6,311 nucleotides of DNA from Deltaproteobacteria bacterium (GTDB taxonomy: Bacteria > Myxococcota > Myxococcia > SLRQ01): positions 1 through 6,311 of the forward strand of contig SKWY01000498.1 of NCBI GenBank assembly GCA_007128675.1, given 5' to 3'. Below the pieces are notes generated by a model. The model did not search any database and was not told the origin of the DNA. It saw only the letters and a program-made list of their open reading frames with translations. A program made the translations under genes and the position numbers. Shown one piece after another: positions 1 to 5,519 of this stretch. How positions within the stretch are numbered: position 1 is the stretch's first letter; each line of letters starts with the position of its first letter.

Positions 1-2313
1 GCGGCCTCGATGTACCGTCTGGCCTTCCACTGTGAGATCCCGAGTCTCGACCCGGCCTCTCATCAGAGGAGCCGCCATGGGACCCTCGACCGAAAGATTC
101 AAATTGACGAGCCCGCCAAGGGCTAGGGGCAGATCGTCGATCCACGGCAGCTGCTCTATGAGAATATCCATGCCGCTAGCACTAGCTGTTTCGATCTCTT
201 GGGCTCGTGGGAGCAGCGTGCCATCGACCGCTAGCCGGCCGGCAGGGCCGTCAATCTTCATCGAGAGTCGCAGTCGGTCGAGATCACCTCGCGCCAAGAT
301 GTCTACATCGCCAAGGGGCTTCTCTTGGAACCGGAGCATGGCGGCCTGAAGGGAGGCTTCGATGGTTGGCTCGGCGATTCGGCCGCTCACGCTTGCGTGC
401 AGTTCGACAGGGCCGAGGATTTCTGGAGGATCCTCGAGAGGCGATAGCAGGACCTTGGCAGGGATCTCCAACCCAGTCAGCTCGGCGTCGAGCTGCTCAT
501 CTTGCAAGTCCAGCTCGAAATGCCCGGTGATGGCTCCACCGCCCGTCGGCTCGAGGCTTTCGATCACGAGACGCACCTCGTCTCTATCCGCTCGTACGCT
601 TGCCTCGGCGATGGAGAAAGGAACTCCGGCAAGAGCCAGATCGTCAATCGTCAGCCTTCCGCGTGCCCGAGGTCGCGACAGAGTCCCGGAAACCGCGAGC
701 CTTACGTTAGCGCGGCCTTCTACCGCTGGGATGATAGCGGCCAGGAGCACTCGGTTCGCGGCGATGCTGCCCATGATGGCGGGGTCGTCCAAGGGCTCTC
801 CCTCCTCGTCCAGGAATCGAACCTCGCCGGTGGCGCGGGCCGTGCCGATGGTAGAGTCGAGGCGAGCGCCGTCGAAATGGAGCGTGCCCGCCTCGAGGCT
901 CATTGGAGCAATCAGCGTGGCATCCGAAAAGAACTCGCTCGATACTCTGTCGACCCTTAATAGGGCCTCCACCGTTGGCATCGATAAAGAGCCCCTCACT
1001 TCTCCGTCGAGCCTTGCAGGCCCGGCGGAAAAGGGTGCTCCCAGTGCGTCTAGAATCGCGTTCGGCTCCGCATGCTCGATCTCGAACCAGAACGAAAGGG
1101 GGTGATCGCCGTACGGGAAGAGTCCTCGGGCAAGCAAGGTGATCTCGCCGGCTTCGAAGATTAACCTCTCGATTCGCGCGCCTTCGTCCACGAGCAGCGC
1201 GTCTGCTGTCACGAGAGCGGTTTGCGGTATCGCTTCTTCGGCTGCGGGCGGGAGCGCCTCGGTCAGTCGCCGTGGAGGTCCCGTCAGGGTCAGCGACGCC
1301 GACATCGTCCCTCGTGGATCATCAAGGCTTTGAAGTGCCAGGGTCACCTCGCCGTCGACTCGGTCCGGCAAGAGATCTTCTTCGACCCAGGGATGGACGA
1401 GTCGCGCGGCGGCGATGCCTTCAAGGCCGATCCTCGCTTCAATCGAGGCCCGCGGACCGAGAAGGTCAATCGTGCCTTCCATGCGCAAGGTGCCCGGAAA
1501 AAGATCGAGCACCCCATCTTCTATGTCGACGATGCCGTCTCTGTAGGAGCCGGCTGCCCTATCAAGGCGAGCGCTGACGCCCCCGAGCTCCATGTTTCGT
1601 GCCCTTATCATCTCGATGGTCGCGAAGACGCCCGCCGCCTCCTCGAGGCCCGTGACGCTCGCGCCGTCGACGACGATGCCTTGGACCACGAGATCGAGGT
1701 CCGATAGGCGCAGCTCGTCGGCTCGCGCGCCGGTCTCCACCGTCAGAACTCCCGCTTCCCAGCGCAGGCTAAGATCCTCGAGAGCCATCCCCTCGATGAC
1801 CATGAGGCCGGCCGGCGTTTCCATCTCCAGCCGTCCGTTCTCGAGGCTTGCTCTGTCGATGACTAGGTCCCAGCCAGGCGATGGCTCGGCGGGCACGGTC
1901 TCTGGTGGTGAGAGTGCCTCGATGAGGCTGAAAGACTCTTCTTCCGTCTCGATGAGCCTTACTAGAAGGCCGTCGATCTCGACGCTTGAGAGCCGGATGG
2001 TTCTAGTGAGGATGCCGCTTGGAGCGAAGGTTAGGACGGCTCTGTCGAGGACCAGGACATCTCTTCCCTGTTCATCGCGGATCGTCAGATCCTCTACCAC
2101 TCCACTCCTGGGGTAGAGCAGCCAATCGAAGCCGCGAATCTCTACCTGTCCCGCTATGGCCTCGGAGGCTTGATGCTCGATGGCGGCTCGCGTCCTCTCC
2201 GGCGTGAGATACACCCTTGCGCCAATGAGAACGAGGAGGGCCACAAGGGTTGCTCCAAGGAGAATGAAAGCCGCGATCTTGGTGCCGCGACTCATGCGTT
2301 TCACTGTCGCCAT
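1..2313 (-). CDS. AsmA/TamB-like envelope protein, C-terminus cut by window edge
   Basis: The minus frame is open for 771 codons from ATG at 2313-2311 to base 1, so the stop lies outside the window. Residues 1-11 are basic (KR, R, K). Residues 13-35 form one hydrophobic segment, which reads as an uncleaved N-terminal anchor. Then comes YLTPERTRAAIE and a 'G-x-V-x-I-R-G-F-D-W-L-L-Y-P' stretch at about 55-68. This is the AsmA N-terminal pattern: helix, then a basal strand repeat ending in a Phe/Tyr-Pro turn. The rest is alternating hydrophobic/polar beta-strand sequence. Motifs of the form G-x-[LIM]-x-x-P followed by strands recur at residues 441-446, 543-548, 644-649 and 744-749, with a weaker copy near 333. 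Known members of this superfamily are inner-membrane-anchored periplasmic beta-grooves that help move phospholipid or assemble the outer membrane. That role here is inferred. GGAG lies 8 nt before the start and supports M1 over Met7. It could be AsmA, YhdP/TamB-like or a DUF748-type protein. The missing C-terminus prevents a choice. Confidence 0.85.
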   Translation of the reverse strand, partial: MATVKRMSRGTKIAAFILLGATLVALLVLIGARVYLTPERTRAAIEHQASEAIAGQVEIRGFDWLLYPRSGVVEDLTIRDEQGRDVLVLDRAVLTFAPSGILTRTIRLSSVEIDGLLVRLIETEEESFSLIEALSPPETVPAEPSPGWDLVIDRASLENGRLEMETPAGLMVIEGMALEDLSLRWEAGVLTVETGARADELRLSDLDLVVQGIVVDGASVTGLEEAAGVFATIEMIRARNMELGGVSARLDRAAGSYRDGIVDIEDGVLDLFPGTLRMEGTIDLLGPRASIEARIGLEGIAAARLVHPWVEEDLLPDRVDGEVTLALQSLDDPRGTMSASLTLTGPPRRLTEALPPAAEEAIPQTALVTADALLVDEGARIERLIFEAGEITLLARGLFPYGDHPLSFWFEIEHAEPNAILDALGAPFSAGPARLDGEVRGSLSMPTVEALLRVDRVSSEFFSDATLIAPMSLEAGTLHFDGARLDSTIGTARATGEVRFLDEEGEPLDDPAIMGSIAANRVLLAAIIPAVEGRANVRLAVSGTLSRPRARGRLTIDDLALAGVPFSIAEASVRADRDEVRLVIESLEPTGGGAITGHFELDLQDEQLDAELTGLEIPAKVLLSPLEDPPEILGPVELHASVSGRIAEPTIEASLQAAMLRFQEKPLGDVDILARGDLDRLRLSMKIDGPAGRLAVDGTLLPRAQEIETASASGMDILIEQLPWIDDLPLALGGLVNLNLSVEGPMAAPLMRGRVETRDLTVEGQTVHRGR

Positions 2314-2321
2314 GTCGGGTG

Positions 2322-2325
2322 CTCC
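2322..2325 (-). promoter_or_regulatory. Shine-Dalgarno site of the AsmA-like gene
   Basis: Read on the minus strand, GGAG is followed by an 8-nt spacer and then ATG at 2313. It decides the start, because the next in-frame Met codon (2295-2293) has no comparable site. Confidence 0.6.
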
Positions 2326-2389
2326 AAGGCCTGGGGACGCGATTGGCGTCGATCCGACAATATGGACGGCGAGCAGAGTCAGCAGGGGA

Positions 2390-2419
2390 TGTATACGCCC
2401 CAGGGAGGACATATGCCAA
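2390..2419 (-). promoter_or_regulatory. Candidate sigma70-type promoter of the AsmA-like gene
   Basis: On the minus strand, TTGGCA (2419-2414, five of six matches to TTGACA) is followed by an 18-bp spacer and TATACA (2395-2390, four of six to TATAAT, lacking the final T). Transcription would start near 2383 and give a leader of about 70 nt. This is the best -35/-10 pair I found in the spacer. It is a visual match only. Confidence 0.4.
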
Positions 2420-2485
2420 AACGAGCTAGTCGCCTTATCGCGCAAGTCCCTCGAGTTCGGGCCGTCAGCTCTCGACTATTCGCTA

Positions 2486-2503
2486 GGCTCACGTATGTGA
2501 GCC
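2486..2503. repeat. Perfect inverted repeat, possible operator or leader hairpin
   Basis: GGCTCAC at 2486-2492 and GTGAGCC at 2497-2503 are exact reverse complements separated by GTAT. The repeat sits between the leftward promoter candidate and the TATAGT hexamer, as an operator for a dimeric regulator might. As RNA it would be a stable 7-bp, 4-nt-loop hairpin. A T6 run follows only after a 9-nt gap, which is too far for a standard intrinsic terminator. Confidence 0.5.
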
Positions 2504-2574
2504 CCGCGCCGATTTTTTATCTGACACCTGGGGAAGAGCCCGGGGCGGGTTCGAGTTGTTGGCCTTGAAGTGCC

Positions 2575-2580
2575 TATAGT
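2575..2580 (+). promoter_or_regulatory. Weak candidate -10 element for the moxR cluster
   Basis: TATAGT matches TATAAT at five of six bases and lies 54 bp before the moxR start. No good -35 stands at 16-18 bp (the sequence there is around TCGAGT/CGAGTT), so the promoter would be weak, activator-dependent or served by another sigma factor. It may equally be a chance match. Confidence 0.25.
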
Positions 2581-2608
2581 AACCTCCCCCTCTTTGAGGA
2601 GAGAGGCA

Positions 2609-2647
2609 ATGCCCCGAAAGAGCAGGGATGACACATGGAGACTATGA
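2609..2647 (+). CDS. Putative 12-aa leader peptide overlapping the moxR start
   Basis: ATG at 2609 opens a 12-codon frame (MPRKSRDDTWRL) ending in TGA at 2645-2647, so it overlaps the first codons of moxR in another frame. AGGAG at 2597-2601 with a 7-nt spacer is a near-ideal ribosome-binding site, stronger than the AGGGA before moxR. A ribosome ending here would release 10 nt past the moxR ATG, which could couple the two by re-initiation. The peptide is basic and has no run of a single amino acid of the type used in attenuation. No homology can be judged at this length, so it may be a chance frame. Confidence 0.3.
   Translation: MPRKSRDDTWRL
2624..2628 (+). promoter_or_regulatory. Shine-Dalgarno site of moxR
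   Basis: AGGGA lies 6 nt before ATG 2635. An in-frame TGA at 2629-2631 rules out any earlier start. The alternative ATG at 2644 has GGAG only 3 nt away, so 2635 is preferred. Confidence 0.55.
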
Positions 2648-3657
2648 AGTCCGACGAGATGCCCAACCTTCGCGAAGAGGTGCGAGCAATAAACGACCTG
2701 GTTCGCAACGAGAGCGCGTTCATTGACGGCGTGATGGCCGAGATCGGCAAGGTCATCGTTGGTCAGCGAGAGATGATAGAGCGAGTGCTCGTGGGTATGT
2801 TGACAGGAGGCCATGTCCTCTTGGAGGGGGTTCCCGGCCTCGCCAAGACGCTGACGGTCAAGACCCTCGCCGATACGCTGGATGCCTCCTTCAAGAGGAT
2901 CCAGTTCACACCCGATCTCTTGCCGGCGGACCTGATAGGCACACAGGTCTTTCACCAGCACTCGGGCGAGTTCTCCGTGAAGCGCGGTCCGATCTTCGCC
3001 AACGTCATACTTGCGGACGAGATCAACAGGGCTCCGGCGAAGGTGCAGTCGGCTCTTCTAGAGGCGATGCAAGAGCGGCAGGTCACCATCGCCGACGAGA
3101 CCCATCCTCTTCCCTCTCCCTTCATGGTCATGGCGACCCAGAACCCGGTTGAGCAAGAGGGGACCTACCCCTTGCCCGAGGCGCAGGTCGATCGCTTCAT
3201 GCTCATGGTCAAGGTCGACTATCCCACCAAGGACGAGGAGAGGCGGATCATGGAGCGCATGGCAGTCTCCGAGCCCGCCTCGGTAGACACCGTAGTTCAC
3301 CCCGACGACATCGCTAGGGCGCGCGGCGTGGTGCGCAAGGTCTACATGGACGACAAGCTCAAGGACTACATAGTCGACATAGTCCATGCCACGCGTGAGC
3401 CGCAGCGTTATGGCTTGAAGGACGTTGCCGGTTACATCGAGTATGGAGCATCGCCTCGAGCGTCGATCTATTTGAACCTGGCGGCGCGCGCCCATGCCTT
3501 TCTTCGGCACAGAGGTTTCGTAACTCCAGAGGACGTGAAGGCCGTTGGGCTCGATATTCTGCGCCATCGCATCTCGATCACCTACGAGGCCGAAGCCGAC
3601 GAGATTACATCGGAGCATGTGGTCGGCAGGGTATTCGAGGCGGTGGAGGTGCCCTGA
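2635..3657 (+). CDS. moxR: MoxR-family AAA+ ATPase
   Basis: The 340-residue protein has the usual length and layout of MoxR ATPases. The N-terminal helical part (about 1-40) leads to VIVGQREMIERVL. Walker A is GVPGLAKT at 65-72. Walker B is VILADEIN at 124-131, with D128 and E129. RAPAKVQSALLEAMQE (132-147) is the family's sensor-adjacent helix. Sensor 1 lies in MATQNPVEQEGTYPLPEAQ (N170), followed by VDRF with R187 as the likely arginine finger. The lid domain (about 200-340) contains GASPRAS at 271-277, where R275 is the sensor 2 arginine. All ATPase residues are present, so it should be active. MoxR proteins form cytosolic hexamers and act as chaperone-like partners of VWA-domain proteins, several of which follow here. 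The cluster order supports such pairing, but the client is unknown. It is probably co-transcribed with the DUF58 gene 57 bp downstream. Confidence 0.95.
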   Translation: METMKSDEMPNLREEVRAINDLVRNESAFIDGVMAEIGKVIVGQREMIERVLVGMLTGGHVLLEGVPGLAKTLTVKTLADTLDASFKRIQFTPDLLPADLIGTQVFHQHSGEFSVKRGPIFANVILADEINRAPAKVQSALLEAMQERQVTIADETHPLPSPFMVMATQNPVEQEGTYPLPEAQVDRFMLMVKVDYPTKDEERRIMERMAVSEPASVDTVVHPDDIARARGVVRKVYMDDKLKDYIVDIVHATREPQRYGLKDVAGYIEYGASPRASIYLNLAARAHAFLRHRGFVTPEDVKAVGLDILRHRISITYEAEADEITSEHVVGRVFEAVEVP

Positions 3658-3714
3658 CGCCCTCACGTTTTCGACGTTTAGTCCTGGTCAACATTTCAAC
3701 ACCGAGAGCTTCGG

Positions 3715-4596
3715 ATGCTGCCTCGTGACCTCGTAAAGCGCATACGGCGCATCGAGATACACACCCGCCGAGCCGTCGACACCGGCCTGGCCGGACAGTA
3801 CCACTCGGTCTTCAAGGGCCGAGGCATGGCCTTCTCCGAGGTTCGCCAGTATCAGCCAGGCGATGAGATACGGACCATCGACTGGAACGTGACGGCTCGC
3901 CTACAGTCCCCTTACGTCAAGGTCTTCACCGAGGAGCGCGAGCTGACGGTGATGCTCCTTGTGGATCTCTCGGCCAGCGGTGATTTTGGCAGCCGGGAGA
4001 AGTCCAAGGCAGAGGTGGCCGCCGAGATCGCCGCTCTTCTGGCTTTCAGCGCGATCAAGAACAACGACAGGGTAGGCCTCCTGATCTTCACCGATCGCAT
4101 CGAGCGCTTCATCCCCCCAAAGAAGGGTCGCCGCCACGTTCTAAGAGTGATCAGCGAGATCCTCGGCTTCTCGCCGGAGGGCCGGGGCACGAGCATCTCC
4201 TTGGCGCTCGACTACCATATGAAGCTGATGCGCCGAACGGCGGTGACCTTTTTGGTCTCCGATTTCTTGGACCAGGGCTGGGAGAAGCCGCTTCGTCTGG
4301 CGGGCCAGCGGCATGACGTCGTTCCCGTCGTCATTACGGATCCTTTCGAGGAGTCATTACCCCCCGTCGGAATCGTCTATGCGGAGGATGCCGAGACCAA
4401 GACCCCCCTTCTTCTCGATACCATGAGCAAGCGGGTCAGGAAGAGCTACGAGGCCGCGGCCGCGGCCCGTCGAACCAGTCGGGAGCGAGCCCTTCGTCGC
4501 CTTGGCCTCGATCGGGTGGATCTTCGAACGGATGCCGACTACGTCCGTCCCCTGGTCACCTTCTTCCGGCTGCGCGCCCGTAGGAGGGTCGCGTGA
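3715..4596 (+). CDS. DUF58 protein with VWA-type metal site
   Basis: This is a 293-residue soluble protein with no membrane segment, which places it in the shorter DUF58 class rather than the longer class with two N-terminal membrane helices. The N-terminus carries IRRIEI (10-15) and a Gly/Phe stretch (FKGRGMAFSEVRQYQPGDE, 33-51) followed by IRTIDWNVTAR (52-62), the DUF58 signature. The VWA-like fold begins at 77. DLSAS at 84-88 gives the DxSxS part of the metal-ion-dependent adhesion site (MIDAS), GRGTS (157-160) supplies the Thr, and VSDF (181-184) supplies the Asp. It ends in a basic tail. DUF58 genes nearly always follow moxR, and the product is thought to be the ATPase's cytosolic partner. 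ATG 3715 is the only start: the frame runs back to TAG at 3679 without another ATG, GTG or TTG. Its own site is weak (GAGAG, 6 nt spacer), so it may rely on upstream translation. Confidence 0.93.
   Translation: MLPRDLVKRIRRIEIHTRRAVDTGLAGQYHSVFKGRGMAFSEVRQYQPGDEIRTIDWNVTARLQSPYVKVFTEERELTVMLLVDLSASGDFGSREKSKAEVAAEIAALLAFSAIKNNDRVGLLIFTDRIERFIPPKKGRRHVLRVISEILGFSPEGRGTSISLALDYHMKLMRRTAVTFLVSDFLDQGWEKPLRLAGQRHDVVPVVITDPFEESLPPVGIVYAEDAETKTPLLLDTMSKRVRKSYEAAAAARRTSRERALRRLGLDRVDLRTDADYVRPLVTFFRLRARRRVA
4582..4587 (+). promoter_or_regulatory. Strong Shine-Dalgarno site for the BatD-like gene
   Basis: AGGAGG within the end of the DUF58 gene stands 5 nt before GTG 4593. With the GTGA start/stop overlap it fixes the start. 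A TAG at 4581-4583 in the same frame excludes any longer N-terminus. Confidence 0.8.
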
Positions 4597-5519
4597 GCTT
4601 TGTCCCCGAGAGCCTCGAGGCTCGGCTCATTCCGGAGTCGGCCTACGTCGGTGAGACGGTCGTCTATCGGATCGAGCTGCACCGTCCGGAGGACGTCTCG
4701 GTGAAGGTTCCCGGTGACCTGGACATGGCCCCCTTTCTTCTAGCCGGTGTTTCCCAAAGGGCGGAGAAGCTCGGCTCCGGGTTGGTTCAGGAGATCTTGG
4801 AGCTGGAGCTCGGGGTCTACACGCTGGATTCCGCCGAGCTCCCATCGTTCGAGCTAGTAGCCGTTACGCCTGATGGGACCTCGAGCATTTCCGTGCCCGG
4901 CCAAACCCTCGAGGTGCTTTCGATCGTCGAGGAGGAGGGTGAGACGCCAAGAGAGATGGAGCCTCCGGATTCCATTTGGATGCGCGACTACGCCATACTC
5001 CAGGCCGTGGGAGTGGCCTTGGCCGTGCTTGTCGTGCTCCTAGCTCTTTGGAAGATCTACTCGAGGCTTCGTGACAGACCGCGCAAGGCGACCTTGGCCC
5101 CGCCGCCGCCTCCGCGGCCCGCCCACGAGGTCGCGCTCGAGGCGCTGGAGGAACTTCGCTCTCGGGATCTCGTTGCCAAGGGTGAGCGAAAGGTCTTCTT
5201 CTTCCGTCTATCCGAGATCGTTCGCGACTATGTTGGAGAACGTTTCGGCTTCGACTCGCTCGAGCTGACTACCACCGAGCTTTTGTCGAAGCTGCGAGAT
5301 AGGCCGACTCCGGGCCTGGATCTCGATCGCTTCCGGGCGTGGTGCGCCCAGTGCGACATGGTCAAGTTTGCTCGTTACGAGCCCGGTGATGCCGAGTGCA
5401 ACTCGGCGCTGACCAAGGCCTTTGGTTTCGTCGAGGACACTCGCCCGCGCCTTGAAGCCGATACGGTAACAATGGCTGGGCAAGACCGGCAAGCCGCCGC
5501 ATCCGGGAAGGCGTCATGA
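4593..5519 (+). CDS. BatD-like ectodomain fused to DUF4381-like domain, single-pass membrane protein
   Basis: Of 308 residues, the first 125 or so form a beta-rich domain (ESAYVGETVVYRIELH at 15-30, a strand series to about 112) resembling one unit of the BatD oxygen-tolerance repeat. Residues 133-154 are a hydrophobic membrane helix. It is followed by basic KIYSRLRDRPRK (154-165), so the positive-inside rule puts the C-terminus in the cytosol and the N-terminus outside. A linker with five prolines (170-174) leads to a helical domain: FFFRLSEIVRDYV at 202-214, the LTTTELL motif at 225-231, and DMVKFARYEP at 255-264. This is the DUF4381 pattern. No N-terminal signal peptide exists, and none can be gained upstream. 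The start is GTG, sharing GTGA with the DUF58 stop. Its place between DUF58 and batA suits a membrane linker between the cytosolic ATPase/DUF58 pair and the VWA membrane protein, which is inference. A tail rich in Ala/Gln after 290 looks disordered. Confidence 0.8.
   Translation: MSFVPESLEARLIPESAYVGETVVYRIELHRPEDVSVKVPGDLDMAPFLLAGVSQRAEKLGSGLVQEILELELGVYTLDSAELPSFELVAVTPDGTSSISVPGQTLEVLSIVEEEGETPREMEPPDSIWMRDYAILQAVGVALAVLVVLLALWKIYSRLRDRPRKATLAPPPPPRPAHEVALEALEELRSRDLVAKGERKVFFFRLSEIVRDYVGERFGFDSLELTTTELLSKLRDRPTPGLDLDRFRAWCAQCDMVKFARYEPGDAECNSALTKAFGFVEDTRPRLEADTVTMAGQDRQAAASGKAS

Larger units (their letters stand above)
2314..2634. other. Divergent intergenic regulatory spacer, 321 bp
   Basis: No convincing full-size gene lies here. 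The stretch separates the minus-strand AsmA-like gene from the plus-strand moxR cluster, so it must hold both promoters. It contains a leftward promoter candidate (2390-2419), a perfect 7-bp dyad (2486-2503), a T6 run (2513-2518), a TATAGT hexamer (2575-2580), a pyrimidine/purine-rich fold-back (2583-2606) and a 12-codon ORF (2609-2647). Some plus-strand frames remain open across it (about 2170-2568), but they run in from the antisense of the AsmA-like gene and show no recognisable protein. Confidence 0.7.

Noticed and set aside
362..1105. 247-codon plus-strand open frame, and several others between 32 and 2207
   Set aside because: They lie antisense to the continuous AsmA-like frame. They are rich in Ser, Arg and Ala in low-complexity fashion and show no recognisable domain. 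They are shadows of a high-GC coding strand.
2072..2419. 115-codon minus-strand frame across the AsmA-like start
   Set aside because: It overlaps the anchor and N-terminal domain of the AsmA-like protein in another frame, and its product is Arg/His/Pro-rich without structure.
2486..2518. Intrinsic terminator (dyad followed by T6)
   Set aside because: The T run begins 9 nt after the stem, and no plus-strand gene ends upstream. A dyad operator or leader hairpin is a better reading.
2170..2568. Plus-strand frames of 106-132 codons spanning the divergent spacer
   Set aside because: Half of each is antisense to the start of the AsmA-like gene. The products show no domain, and they would bury the region needed for the promoters.
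3058..3666. 202-codon minus-strand frame, and the 2476-2961 minus frame
   Set aside because: Both are antisense to moxR, whose motifs fully account for the strand. Their products are His/Asp/Leu-rich shadows.
3658..3714. Terminator or new promoter between moxR and DUF58
   Set aside because: The 57-bp gap shows no stem with a T tract and no convincing -35/-10 pair, so read-through within one operon is the simplest view.
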